From: Clostridia bacterium
Lineage (GTDB): Bacteria; Bacillota; Clostridia; UMGS1840
Length of the DNA stretch: 64,000 nt
NCBI GenBank assembly: GCA_017625695.1
Contig: JAGAKI010000023.1
Location: 18,285-82,284 of the forward strand
Direction: 5' to 3'
Below, one piece after another: positions 17,717-26,369 of this stretch. Under the pieces are notes generated by a model. It saw only the letters and a list, made by a program, of their open reading frames with translations. It ran no database searches and had not been told where the DNA came from. Position numbers and translations under genes: made by a program. The first letter of the stretch is position 1, and each line of letters starts with the position of its first letter.

Positions 17717-18397
17717 TCATCTGCCTGTTGCAGTCAACATTACAATGGGAGTTTTGAGCATAATTTTGATATCGTTAAAGAACGTTCTTGTCTGAATATA
17801 TTCAATATCCATTTCTACCCATTCCTCAAAAGGAACATCGTTTCTGTTCTCGTGAATCTGCCAAGTACAAGTGATCCCCGGAGTAACCAACAGACGAAGT
17901 TTCTGATAGTCGGTATAATATTCTACTTCTCCCGGAAGCGGCGGTCTGGGTCCCACCAGAGTCATATCCCCTTTGAATACATTAAAAAACTGCATCAGTT
18001 CGTCTAAAGAAAGTTTTCGTAAATATTTACCTACACGGGTAATACGGGGGTCATTTTTGATTTTGAATACAGGACCGTCCATTTCGTTCTGACTTTTCAA
18101 CTGTTCCAAAAGCTGGTCAGCATTGGCACGCATAGTACGGAATTTATACATATAAAATTCCTTCCCGTGACGCCCCACACGGATTTGCTTATAGAAAGGT
18201 CCCGCACTGGGGTCATCTATGACAATAATGATGGCAATAACTACCATCAACGGAAGGAAGAATAACAAAATCAAAGTTGCAAAAAAGATATCAAACAACC
18301 GTTTTTTCTTCCAGTATCCTGCGTAAGATTTTTCAATGATGGCTTCCAGCTTCTGCCGAGTTTTTTCATCCACTTTTTCCTTTTCAATATAAGGCAT
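17717..18397 (-). CDS. initiating sugar-phosphate transferase (undecaprenyl-phosphate sugar phosphotransferase)
   Basis: Bacterial sugar transferase (PF02397 type) that should load the first sugar-1-phosphate onto undecaprenyl phosphate. Seen: one membrane segment (about 37-60), then YKQIRVGRHGKEFYMYKFRT, PRITRVGKYLRKLSLDEL and GDMTLVGPRPPLP, the full conserved set. It is a short form without the four-helix N-terminal part of WbaP/PglC relatives. ATG at 18397 has GAAAGAAG 8 bases upstream. This gene marks the cluster as Wzx/Wzy-dependent. Confidence 0.93.
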   Translation of the reverse strand: MPYIEKEKVDEKTRQKLEAIIEKSYAGYWKKKRLFDIFFATLILLFFLPLMVVIAIIIVIDDPSAGPFYKQIRVGRHGKEFYMYKFRTMRANADQLLEQLKSQNEMDGPVFKIKNDPRITRVGKYLRKLSLDELMQFFNVFKGDMTLVGPRPPLPGEVEYYTDYQKLRLLVTPGITCTWQIHENRNDVPFEEWVEMDIEYIQTRTFFNDIKIMLKTPIVMLTATGR

Positions 18398-18412
18398 TTT
18401 AAACACTTCTTT

Positions 18413-19270
18413 CTATGTATTTTTCAGGTTCTTTACGGTTTGATATTCCACTTGTCTGCCGGGAGACAAATAAAAATCCAAAAAGGAAAGGGTTCCTTTG
18501 AGATTCTCTGCTGTTTTGGCATCTACCCCTCCGGGATGGAAAAGTACCTCGATATTCCTTCCGGTTTTTTTCGCCAGACGGATGTAATGAGGCAATACTT
18601 TTTGTACCCGTTTTTCATCCATCTTGCCGGAAAAGAGAATCCCCATAAAGTAGGCAGTGGGAATGTTATATTGATAAAATTCTTTTTTATTTTTCTGCCA
18701 TAAAATTTTTAGCAACCATTGCTTTACAAGATTGATGGGCGAATAAGTCAAATAAATTGACGGGGTCATCAGATACGCTCTGACAGGTTCCGCGGGAATC
18801 CGAAGATAAGAAATTTTCAAATCTTCTTCCCGGATGATTCGCATCAGCACCCGAAAGACCAATGGTATCATATGCGTATGCTGATGACTGTCCAGTACAA
18901 TCGCTGTTTCCTGCGGGAACTTCTGTTGCCAGAAAAGAATCTGTGCTTTCAGTTCCCGATAGAGTTCTCCCTCCAGTTTCGTTTTCTGCATAAGGGAACA
19001 CTGTAACAGTCCGAGAAAGGTATGCCGGAATTTCCCGTTAGTATGTGCCAGTAACGGAATATCCTTTGGGTCGGATAAGGCGTTTCCTTCCACTAAATTC
19101 AGATGCAATCCAAACGAAACATTGGGATATTTTTCAAACTGAGCAGAAGAAACAGTATCAAAATTGGGAAAGCAACTGATTTTATTTAAGCATCCCTGTT
19201 CCACACATTCTGAAATTTTTTGGGAAACTTCAGAACATAATCCATAATCGTCGGCACAGTAATATATCAT
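18413..19270 (-). CDS. YdjC/ChbG-family carbohydrate deacetylase
   Basis: Metal-dependent deacetylase of the YdjC/HpnK fold. CADDYGL at the N-terminus, FGLHLNL at about residue 53, DSHQHTHM near residue 127 and VLFHPGG near the C-terminus give the Asp/His metal site. 285 residues is normal. Its start overlaps the stop of the GtrII-like gene (ATGA), so it belongs to the EPS operon and may remove N-acetyl groups from an amino sugar in the polymer or its precursor. Whether it acts on the lipid-linked intermediate is inference. Confidence 0.87.
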   Translation of the reverse strand: MIYYCADDYGLCSEVSQKISECVEQGCLNKISCFPNFDTVSSAQFEKYPNVSFGLHLNLVEGNALSDPKDIPLLAHTNGKFRHTFLGLLQCSLMQKTKLEGELYRELKAQILFWQQKFPQETAIVLDSHQHTHMIPLVFRVLMRIIREEDLKISYLRIPAEPVRAYLMTPSIYLTYSPINLVKQWLLKILWQKNKKEFYQYNIPTAYFMGILFSGKMDEKRVQKVLPHYIRLAKKTGRNIEVLFHPGGVDAKTAENLKGTLSFLDFYLSPGRQVEYQTVKNLKNT

Positions 19271-20835
19271 TTTTGTGCCTCCTCACTTAATTTCACCACG
19301 ATGATATCCTCCACCACCCGGACGCTGTCACGATGTGGCCAAGAATTCATAGAAGTGACTTCTTGCTTTTGGAGAAAAGCTTGTTTTTCTTCTCCGGAAA
19401 GGAACACATAATTCTTTCCGCAATAATCGTTGATGGCACTGCACAACACACTTTGCCCCACTGTTTCGTCATCGGCACGGAGAATATATCCGTCGGTAAT
19501 TCCCGTCATATCAGGCGGGAAGTTTACGCTGTAGTCCTGACTGTTATCCAAAGCACCAACCACTAAAATCCGACTGCAACCTTCGGCATCCGGCGTTTGT
19601 TCGATTCTGTCAGAAAGACGAATCAAGGTTCCATAAGAAGTTTCATAAGCCATTTGTGCTTTATGATAGCTTACATTGGCAAGTACCGTCTGATTGGCAA
19701 TGAGAACCAACGCTGTCAACAGTACCATCCAGCATTTCCCAACCCAAAAAACAGGTTTGGTTTCCTCTCCGCGTTCATACAACAGCAAAAAAAACAGATA
19801 AAACACCACATATCCCATCAGCATCAGATTGTGATAGTCAATCGTGGCATTCAAAAACGCAAGGATTCCTCCGCCCAATATCAGAAAAACACCAAGACAA
19901 ATCAACAACAGAAGTTTTCCGGGCGAAGTATAAATTTTATTTTTGATGATGTATCTGAGATAGAAAACTGCCATCAGGGCAAAAATCAGAACATTCCATA
20001 CACAAAACAGACTGATTCCGTCGGAAAAATCAAAAAAGTATGTAACGAAGGTTTCTTTTATCGTATACAAAGAACCCAAAATATCCAATCCCGCCAAAGA
20101 GCCGGCTGAGTTCATACCTTGATATTCCAACAGCTTGGTATGAGTCAACGTGAGAATCCCCGTCAGGATTCCGTAATACAATACCATTCCCGACACACCG
20201 CATATCAACATTCCAAGACCGGACTTCACAGTTTTGAAAACCTCTTTGTTTCCGAACACCAATCCGTCTGTCAGATGCAATAAAAGAAGCAGTATTGTTA
20301 CGGTCAGATACGCCTGATATATCCCAGCAGATAAAGTAATACAAACAATTCCCAAAATCCAATTTGGCTTTTCTTTTGTCATATAATATGCCGACAGACA
20401 GGACAGAAAAAAAGCAATGCTGTAGCCGTCTGCCACATAAGTATACATCATAACGGAAACCACTGTGGGGAACGAAACCACACAGGAACCGATGAGCCCT
20501 GCGGTTATATTCTTTCTGATGTCAAACATCTTACAAATTACCACCGCACCGAGGGAATGAAACAGAATCGCTAACATTCCGTTGACAAACGGCAAATCAA
20601 AAAACGACGAAAAAGAACAAACCACCGGAAGAAACCATCTTCCCAAAGCTGTCATATTCTGACTGTCATAACGGAACACCAGAGAATCCCAGTTGGGAAT
20701 CCAGTTGGTAATTTTATAAAAATGTGCCAGAAGTCCCACCACAATGGCTGTGATAAAGCAGGTCTTCTGTGCAGGTGAAATTTTTTGTTTAATTGATTGA
20801 AACAAAGTTTCAGGCAACGCTACCACTCCAACCAT
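19267..20835 (-). CDS. GtrII-like membrane glucosyltransferase
   Basis: Polytopic protein with roughly ten membrane segments. Residues about 40-70 (NWIPNWDSLVFRYD, SQNMTALGRWFLP) match the signature region of the glucosyltransferase GtrII family, in which acidic residues in the first outer loop are catalytic. The C-terminal 110 residues are soluble. Enzymes of this family move glucose from undecaprenyl-phosphate-glucose to a growing chain outside the cell, so GtrB- and GtrA-like proteins elsewhere in the locus fit. The start is uncertain: ATG at 20835 overlaps the previous gene and lacks a ribosome site, while a TTG at 20817 has GGAG 8 bases upstream. Confidence 0.82.
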   Translation of the reverse strand: MVGVVALPETLFQSIKQKISPAQKTCFITAIVVGLLAHFYKITNWIPNWDSLVFRYDSQNMTALGRWFLPVVCSFSSFFDLPFVNGMLAILFHSLGAVVICKMFDIRKNITAGLIGSCVVSFPTVVSVMMYTYVADGYSIAFFLSCLSAYYMTKEKPNWILGIVCITLSAGIYQAYLTVTILLLLLHLTDGLVFGNKEVFKTVKSGLGMLICGVSGMVLYYGILTGILTLTHTKLLEYQGMNSAGSLAGLDILGSLYTIKETFVTYFFDFSDGISLFCVWNVLIFALMAVFYLRYIIKNKIYTSPGKLLLLICLGVFLILGGGILAFLNATIDYHNLMLMGYVVFYLFFLLLYERGEETKPVFWVGKCWMVLLTALVLIANQTVLANVSYHKAQMAYETSYGTLIRLSDRIEQTPDAEGCSRILVVGALDNSQDYSVNFPPDMTGITDGYILRADDETVGQSVLCSAINDYCGKNYVFLSGEEKQAFLQKQEVTSMNSWPHRDSVRVVEDIIVVKLSEEAQK

Positions 20836-21554
20836 TTGAATTTATGCAAAAACTTACCATACAGCTTATCATACAGCTTAACACCAAGCACTCGTTTGAA
20901 AAGCAACGTGCGTTTGGCTGTGTTAGACGTCCATGATGCACAGTAGTGATGAATTGAAACTGTCTGTTTGGTCAATTGCTTTTTCCCTGTATAATAATCA
21001 ATAGGACAAAGATAATCCGACGGCAAAAACTGAAGATTCATAAAGATCTGATATCTGCCGTCCGGCACCAAACCCAGCTCTTTCATCGTTTGGGTATTGC
21101 GGTCAGGACAGGGAGTTAAATCATAGTTTCCGTCTTCCAGCCGAAACCCAATCTCATCATAATCTTTTAACAACGCTTCGATTAACGGATTCCCCGCTTC
21201 ACAGGCAAACCCCAGTCCGGTAGAAACCAAACCACTTTGCTCGTAGCCTAAATAGCCTTGTTTCGCAATCAGAGAATCCAACGGTCGCAACAGCTCCACG
21301 TCAGTATCCAGATAAATACCGCCCTGTTCATATAACACTTTCAGGCGGACATAGTCGCTGACAAATGCCCATTTCTTTGCATCGTACGCTTCTTTTGCAT
21401 AGCGGTTTTCACCGACATCGAAATTATCTTCATTCCAGCAGACAATCTGATAATCGGGACAATATTTTCGCCAGCTTTTGATACATTTTTCTGCCAGTTT
21501 TGGAAGTTCTCCTTTTCCAAACCAGCAATAGTGAATCACTTTGGGGATGCTCAT
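20820..21554 (-). CDS. GT32-type glycosyltransferase (DXD)
   Basis: Starts IPKVIHYCWFGKGELP and carries SDYVRLKVLYEQGGIYLDTD, the hallmark of the Och1/Gly_transf_sug family, with DTD as metal-binding motif. 244 residues, soluble, with a basic C-terminus. The start overlaps the wzx stop by four bases and its stop overlaps the next gene. Likely transfers mannose or galactose to the EPS unit, but the sugar cannot be read from sequence. Confidence 0.88.
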   Translation of the reverse strand: MSIPKVIHYCWFGKGELPKLAEKCIKSWRKYCPDYQIVCWNEDNFDVGENRYAKEAYDAKKWAFVSDYVRLKVLYEQGGIYLDTDVELLRPLDSLIAKQGYLGYEQSGLVSTGLGFACEAGNPLIEALLKDYDEIGFRLEDGNYDLTPCPDRNTQTMKELGLVPDGRYQIFMNLQFLPSDYLCPIDYYTGKKQLTKQTVSIHHYCASWTSNTAKRTLLFKRVLGVKLYDKLYGKFLHKFKWLEW

Positions 21555-23056
21555 ACCCTTTGCTTCCTTCCTAATAACTCGAACAATGTTTGAAACGAAT
21601 TTCTCTGAAACAGGAAATTCACAACAAGATACAAAGCCACAATCCAGATGGAATGAAGAATTCCATTCAACAGCAACCTCCCGAAAGAAACACCGGAAAA
21701 ACTGTCTACAAAGAAAATTATCATTACAACACCAAAAACAGCACCGTTAACGAGCCAGCATTTGTAAGTTTTCATAACACTTCTGCCCAGAATCTTCCGG
21801 TTAGAATAATCAATCATCACAATACTGCGATACACAAGGGCGGCAATGGTACCCAAAATGGCACCGCAAATGCCCCAGAAATAAATAGCAACAACAGAAG
21901 TTACAATGTTAATCACCATTTCCCAGATGGCTTGAGAACGGGTATCAGAAAATCTGCCTGCATATTCCAACACATTGTTGACCGGAATCTTTCCGTTTGA
22001 CAAAAGATTCATCAGAACAAACAGGAATACCAAAGTCACATTGGTATAGTTGGTATCGGTAATGCCACTGGTATAAATTTGAATCAAGGGCAACAGAAAG
22101 ACTGCCATCAGCGTGTAGATGATAAAGGTTCCCATAATATATAAGGATTCATACATTTCGTAAATCTTGTCAAACCGCTGACGGTCTGCGTGGAACATCT
22201 GCCCCATCGCAAACTGAAGACCGGAAATCAGATTAGCAATAAAGTTTTGTATTTGCGAGAAAAAGATATGATAGATGGTGTAAACACTTACCACCTTAAA
22301 ATCACATAACACGGAAAGCAGAATAACATCGGTATTATTAAATACCATCCCGGAAAGCTGATGCACCAAAACAGAATTCTTTTGAGAAATGGCAGCAACA
22401 TCCGGCTCGGCATTCAAATCAAGCCATTTGTATCTTCGTTTGGCATAAGCATATAAATATGCAAGTTGTGTCATTGAAATTGCACAGTATACCAACTGAA
22501 TGAGAATTAAGCTATCGGTAAATACCAGCACCAATACTTTCCCTAAATTTGCTACAAGCTGCACCACAATGTCCGAATTGTTGATGACATATTTTCTGCC
22601 ATCCACTTCCATTAAGATGCGATATTTTGCCTGTACAAAATAGCTGAACAATGCCGGCAGTGCCGTTAAAATTACAATCCAGAATACAACGTGACTGTTC
22701 ATTCCCGTTGGAACTACATAAGCGTACACCACAGCCAATAACAGGATAATACAAAGATATACAATCCCGGTTTTCCGATAATAGATATGGGTTGCCGAAA
22801 GCACCCGACTGGCTCCTGCCTGATCATTTTCTCCGATCCGTTTGTAGAGTGCCTGAGTAGTAGCAAGCCCTACCCCCGCTTCCAGCAGAAACAAATACAT
22901 AAAAATCTGTTTGATGGTAGAGAGGACACCGTTAACCGCTGAACCGAAATTTTCCAAATATAATCTTGGCAAAAGAAAGCTCAATCCAATGAGAACCACC
23001 TGATAGATTAAAGACGAAACAATATTATACTTGATTCTGGAATCTTTGTGCTTCAC
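21551..23056 (-). CDS. Wzx-like polysaccharide flippase
   Basis: First gene of the EPS operon. About 500 residues with 12-14 membrane segments; the opening RIKYNIVSSLIYQVVLIGLS and the loop PRLYLENFGSAVNGV are typical of MOP-superfamily oligosaccharide flippases. It should move the lipid-linked repeat across the membrane. GTG at 23056 is preferred because GGGAGG lies 7 bases upstream; the frame is open to a TTG at 23077. It is preceded by a structured leader with a terminator, so expression of all 17 genes is probably set before this start. Confidence 0.9.
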   Translation of the reverse strand: MKHKDSRIKYNIVSSLIYQVVLIGLSFLLPRLYLENFGSAVNGVLSTIKQIFMYLFLLEAGVGLATTQALYKRIGENDQAGASRVLSATHIYYRKTGIVYLCIILLLAVVYAYVVPTGMNSHVVFWIVILTALPALFSYFVQAKYRILMEVDGRKYVINNSDIVVQLVANLGKVLVLVFTDSLILIQLVYCAISMTQLAYLYAYAKRRYKWLDLNAEPDVAAISQKNSVLVHQLSGMVFNNTDVILLSVLCDFKVVSVYTIYHIFFSQIQNFIANLISGLQFAMGQMFHADRQRFDKIYEMYESLYIMGTFIIYTLMAVFLLPLIQIYTSGITDTNYTNVTLVFLFVLMNLLSNGKIPVNNVLEYAGRFSDTRSQAIWEMVINIVTSVVAIYFWGICGAILGTIAALVYRSIVMIDYSNRKILGRSVMKTYKCWLVNGAVFGVVMIIFFVDSFSGVSFGRLLLNGILHSIWIVALYLVVNFLFQRNSFQTLFELLGRKQRV

Positions 23057-23100
23057 TTTGCCGCCTCCCTGATTCAATCCGTTTTTCTCTTATCAGTAAC

Positions 23101-23149
23101 AGAAAAAGACCACAACCTCCCGACTGTTTTTGTCGATTTTTTGTTGCGG
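23101..23149 (-). terminator. leader terminator upstream of the EPS operon
   Basis: On the minus strand CCGCAAC (23149-23143) pairs with GTTGTGG (23116-23110; one G-U). An inner CGAC/GTCG helix lies at 23135-23132/23124-23121, and TCTTTTTCT follows. The left arm CCGC is the same segment that closes the upstream aptamer-like fold, so the two structures exclude each other, as in transcription-controlling riboswitches. Confidence 0.65.
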
Positions 23150-23226
23150 CCAGTCTGTCATAGCCTATCGCCTCAGACACCAAGCTTTTTGATCTGATAG
23201 ATTCATCAGATTTTGATACCGCTTGC
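23146..23226 (-). promoter_or_regulatory. candidate GEMM-I-like riboswitch (variant) of the EPS operon
   Basis: Leader RNA with an outer helix GCGG (23222-23219)/CCGC (23149-23146), a hairpin ATCTGAT/ATCAGAT (23211-23205/23198-23192) and a second helix GTCTG/CAGAC (23178-23174/23157-23153). The 3' half matches GEMM-I closely: AAAAAGC, then GTCTGAGG, then CTATGACAGACTGG, comparable with the clear GEMM-I at 26275-26351 (CTATGCCAGTCTAG). The 5' half departs from the consensus: no GNRA tetraloop, and GGTATCAAA in place of GGCAAA. If aptamer folding protects CCGC, the terminator cannot form, so ligand binding would switch the operon on. Ligand identity is inferred. Confidence 0.55.
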
Positions 23227-23247
23227 GATTCGCATTGCGACGTGCTT

Positions 23248-23276
23248 ATTATATCACCATTTTAGCCTTTTGTCAA
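23248..23276 (-). promoter_or_regulatory. strong sigma-A promoter of the EPS operon
   Basis: On the minus strand TTGACA (23276-23271), 17 bases, TATAAT (23253-23248): a perfect consensus. Transcription should start near 23241, about 185 bases before the wzx start, leaving room for the structured leader. Confidence 0.88.
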
Positions 23277-23313
23277 GAAAACAACAATCTTTTCCCGCAC
23301 AATTTCTGCTGAT

Positions 23314-23856
23314 TCAGACACAATTTTCAATATACCCCTCTGTTGCGTTGTGACGAGGAATAATCTTACCGGGATTTCCAATGACAATGCTGTGGTCCGG
23401 CACATCAAAATTTACATAAGTTAACGGTGCAATCAGAACATCTTCTCCTATGTGAACATTTCCGACTACTACTGCATTGGTGCCAATCCAACAATTTCCG
23501 GAAAACGTAGGCACTCCCTTTCGTTTCCCGCGGTTTTCCATCCCGATGGTCACACCGGTAGCCAGATTCATATTTTTTCCCAGCTTTGCCTCCGGATGAA
23601 TAATCACACGTCCCAGATGGCCAATATAAAGCCCTTCTCCAATCTGAGTTCTTGCAGGAATCTGAATCTGCGTCCGGTTGGACAATCGCATTAAACGCCA
23701 CATCCGATAGGCTTTGACGGGAAGAAATTTCGCAGCATTTGCCTTACGGAATGCTTTGAGATAGCGAAGCTCCATCGGGCGGAAGAGTTTTTTCAAAAAC
23801 GGTTCTCCCGCTTCCCCGTAAAACCGATATAAATCTTTGGAAAAACAATGTTTCAT
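23314..23856 (-). CDS. hexapeptide-repeat acetyltransferase (serine acetyltransferase-like)
   Basis: Left-handed beta-helix acyltransferase of 180 residues. The hexapeptide part runs from about residue 65 (IPARTQIGEGLYIGHLGR, VIIHPEAKLGKN) through LATGVTIGMENRGKR to VVVGNVHIGEDVLIAP, with GHLG and the following histidines matching the CysE-type active site. The start at 23856 has AAGGCGG upstream; the frame is open to 23928. It is the last gene of the riboswitch-EAL-gtrA unit and probably O-acetylates a polysaccharide sugar. Serine acetyltransferase for cysteine synthesis is the alternative, but no cysteine genes are near. Confidence 0.78.
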   Translation of the reverse strand: MKHCFSKDLYRFYGEAGEPFLKKLFRPMELRYLKAFRKANAAKFLPVKAYRMWRLMRLSNRTQIQIPARTQIGEGLYIGHLGRVIIHPEAKLGKNMNLATGVTIGMENRGKRKGVPTFSGNCWIGTNAVVVGNVHIGEDVLIAPLTYVNFDVPDHSIVIGNPGKIIPRHNATEGYIENCV

Positions 23857-23869
23857 ATCAAAACCGCCT

Positions 23870-24259
23870 TTATCCTTCTTTAGACTCCAGAAAAACCTTT
23901 CTGGTAATAAAATTATAGACAGGAACAATCAGCATTGCAAAAATTTTGACCAAAAGATAATGCGCACAAAAGCAGTCCACGCCCAACCACATCACCAGCT
24001 GATTCAACAGCAAGCCTCCGATGCTCAGACATAAAAAAATCAAAAATTCTCTGCATTTACTCTGTTGTTTTCCGCAAAATACAAACCGCATACTGCAAAC
24101 GTAGTTCACCACAACCGAAACAGAAAAGGAAATGGCAGATGCCAACAGTACATCCACCAAAAATACCTCTTTTAACAGGGTCAGAACCCCTACATCAATC
24201 ACCGCTGCCACAACACCTACAATGCCGAATTTTACAATCTGCCAAAACAGTTCTTTCAT
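23870..24259 (-). CDS. GtrA-family membrane protein
   Basis: 129 residues with four membrane segments, the standard GtrA size. FGIVGVVAAVIDVGVLTLL and the third/fourth helices with a conserved N-terminal basic face fit the family. GtrA proteins are thought to flip undecaprenyl-phosphate-linked sugars. In this locus it could serve the GtrB-like (3990-4922) and GtrII-like (19267-20835) proteins even though it is in a different transcript. It follows the EAL gene by 33 bases. Confidence 0.87.
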   Translation of the reverse strand: MKELFWQIVKFGIVGVVAAVIDVGVLTLLKEVFLVDVLLASAISFSVSVVVNYVCSMRFVFCGKQQSKCREFLIFLCLSIGGLLLNQLVMWLGVDCFCAHYLLVKIFAMLIVPVYNFITRKVFLESKEG

Positions 24260-24292
24260 GATCTTTCATACTCCGTTTGTATCCACAAATGA

Positions 24293-26179
24293 TTACGCCC
24301 GATACCCCTCTAAAAATGCATCCCAGTCGCTTTGTTTCATTGGTTTGGAATAATAATACCCCTGCACAAAATCACAGTCAGAATCTCCGACCAGAGTATT
24401 TTGCACTTCAGTTTCCACACCTTCACACACAACCTCCATATTCAGATTATGTGCCAACGCAATCATACCGTAAAACAGTTCTTTTCCGCGTCCGGAATCA
24501 GTTTTCAATAAGATGTCACGGTCAATTTTCACCACATCAACCGGATAATCACAAAGATTTGCCAACGAAGTATATCCGCTACCTAAATCGTCTAAATAAA
24601 TACGAAAACCAAGTTCTTTACACAGCTTCACATTCCGGGTAGCAACCTCACGGTTTTTCTCCATAGCATCTTCGGTGATTTCAATCGCAAGCTTTTGTTT
24701 CTCAAACTGATATTTTTCCGAAATACTCCGGATGTTTTCCAAAAAGTCTTCTTCTGATAAGGTAAGGCGGGTAAAGTTACAGGAAATATATAAATTTTCA
24801 TAAGGTGTGCCATTCCACGCTTCCAGCTGACGGCAAGCCAGTTCAAACATATAAAAATCGTGTTTGGTAATCAGTCCGGAAGCCTCCATTTTATCGATAT
24901 AACGGAACGGCGAAACCATCCCCAGCGTCGGACTTTCCCAACGGGATAACGCTTCGGCACCTACCAGCTGCTTGGTTTTGTTATCCACCACAAACTGCAA
25001 ATACATCTTGAATTCTTTCTGACGGAACCCTTTTAGAATGTTTTCCGTCATTTTCTTTTCTTCCTGAATTTTATTCATGGACTGTGCATCGCAGTAAATC
25101 AACTGCTCTGCAGTCCCGAAAACTTTATTGCATTTCTTTCGCAGATTAAACAGCAAAACTTCGCAATCTTTATCTTGATTCTGCAAATGATACAAGGCTC
25201 CGTAAAATAACCTTTGATGGATATTCTTTTTAATTTCTTCAAAACTGTTTAACTTAGTAAGAAGTTTATCTAACCGTTGAATCGCAGCCTCTTCATCCTT
25301 CGCCTGATATGCAAATACAAATCCGTTTTCAGAAATACGGGCAACAATTTCTTCTTCGGTTGCTTGTTCTCCCAAAACCGATGCCGCATATTTCAATACA
25401 TCTTCAAAGGACCCCGCACTGTAATAAGACCGCAGATAACTGCTGTCCATCACAATATAGGTTACATAATACAAATTGCGAGCAATATCACCAAGAGTAT
25501 ATTTAAAATGATACTGAAAATACCGCAAATTTCCAATTCCGGTTTCAATATCTACCAGTTTACCGGCAGTTGCTTCCTCTTTCATCCGTCTTATCTGAAG
25601 AGTCAGGAAGACACCAATACATAAAAACAGCAGAACCAGAACCGCTAAAATCACATAGCCACGATAATCGATATGCTCCGGTTTTGTGATATAACTTAAC
25701 AGAATACTGTTCTTTTCATATGCAGTCAGTGTGGAAACTTTCTCTTTCACACCGGCAATCAAATCCTTATCGGCATCCTTAGAAAAACCGATTCCCACAG
25801 TGACAGCCTCACCATTTTCTTCATAAGAAATCAGCGGAACAAATTCTTGATATGCGTCTCCCGCTTCTTTCTGAGTAATACAGGAAACAATGTCAATCCG
25901 CAGGTCATTTTCCTCTTTGTCGGTTCCGAACCCGTCGTACAGATAGATAAAATCTTTTCCAAGTTCTTTTGAAACCTTGGCAAGCAATTTCGGAACAATC
26001 CCGATAAATTCCGCTTGCTTTTCATTGTAATACTCCAACGGATAACAATCGGTCTGTCCTTTTAAGTAAATACAATTTTCCATTCCTGCCGTCCCAAATG
26101 TAGTAAAAACATCCGCCTGCACAGTTACAGGCAATAATATAGTAATCAAAATCAGCGCCAGCGATATCAAGTTCCGCAT
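24293..26179 (-). CDS. EAL-domain phosphodiesterase with external sensor, under a cyclic di-GMP riboswitch
   Basis: 628 residues. A signal peptide/anchor (about 1-22) leads to an external domain at about 23-170 that resembles half of a family 3 solute-binding protein. A membrane segment (YVILAVLVLLFLCIGVFLTL) is followed by a degenerate GGDEF-like domain (about 205-350; ENGF at the motif site) and an EAL domain (about 375-620). EAL residues look complete: AEALSRW, CNFTRL, ITEDAM, LDDLGSG, VKIDRD, CEGVETE and VQGYY. AAGGAGG precedes the start. Its RNA leader carries a GEMM-I aptamer and a terminator, so the enzyme that removes cyclic di-GMP is itself controlled by that messenger: a feedback loop. 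Confidence 0.9.
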   Translation of the reverse strand: MRNLISLALILITILLPVTVQADVFTTFGTAGMENCIYLKGQTDCYPLEYYNEKQAEFIGIVPKLLAKVSKELGKDFIYLYDGFGTDKEENDLRIDIVSCITQKEAGDAYQEFVPLISYEENGEAVTVGIGFSKDADKDLIAGVKEKVSTLTAYEKNSILLSYITKPEHIDYRGYVILAVLVLLFLCIGVFLTLQIRRMKEEATAGKLVDIETGIGNLRYFQYHFKYTLGDIARNLYYVTYIVMDSSYLRSYYSAGSFEDVLKYAASVLGEQATEEEIVARISENGFVFAYQAKDEEAAIQRLDKLLTKLNSFEEIKKNIHQRLFYGALYHLQNQDKDCEVLLFNLRKKCNKVFGTAEQLIYCDAQSMNKIQEEKKMTENILKGFRQKEFKMYLQFVVDNKTKQLVGAEALSRWESPTLGMVSPFRYIDKMEASGLITKHDFYMFELACRQLEAWNGTPYENLYISCNFTRLTLSEEDFLENIRSISEKYQFEKQKLAIEITEDAMEKNREVATRNVKLCKELGFRIYLDDLGSGYTSLANLCDYPVDVVKIDRDILLKTDSGRGKELFYGMIALAHNLNMEVVCEGVETEVQNTLVGDSDCDFVQGYYYSKPMKQSDWDAFLEGYRA

Positions 26180-26223
26180 TCAAATTCCTCCTTGGATTCT
26201 TCATACTCCCTCTTTTTGGCAAT

Positions 26224-26275
26224 AAAAAAAGCCACCATAACAAAAGACCCGTTTCTATGAAAGGACCTTTTCTTA
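26224..26275 (-). terminator. expression-platform terminator of the EAL-gene riboswitch
   Basis: Minus-strand hairpin AAAAGGTCC (26271-26263) with GGGTCTTTT (26250-26242), extended by ATAA/TTAT, then TGGC and seven T (26230-26224). The left arm starts directly at the end of the aptamer, so folding of the aptamer can compete with it. Whether the ligand turns the gene on or off cannot be decided by eye. Confidence 0.55.
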
Positions 26276-26351
26276 TCGCAGCTAGACTGGCATAGTTAAA
26301 AAACCTTAGCCTCTTGGGCTTTGCGTCATCGGCTTTCGCCGATTTTGCCAA
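26275..26351 (-). promoter_or_regulatory. cyclic di-GMP-I (GEMM-I) riboswitch
   Basis: Reads GGCAAA (26349-26344), hairpin ATCGGC-GAAA-GCCGAT, then GACGCAAAGCC, GAGGCTAAGG, a T-rich loop and CTATGCCAGTCTAGCTGC. These are the conserved blocks of the GEMM-I aptamer in order, including the GNRA tetraloop and the GACGCAAAGC internal loop. The base before CAAA is G, as in cyclic di-GMP binders (cGAMP-specific relatives carry A). It lies between a strong promoter and an EAL gene, which fits its ligand. Confidence 0.9.
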
Positions 26352-26369
26352 AATATTCAATTCTGTATT

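Noticed and set aside
26272..26351. cGAMP-specific GEMM-Ib riboswitch
   Set aside because: The base before CAAA is G, not A, and the gene is a cyclic di-GMP hydrolase.
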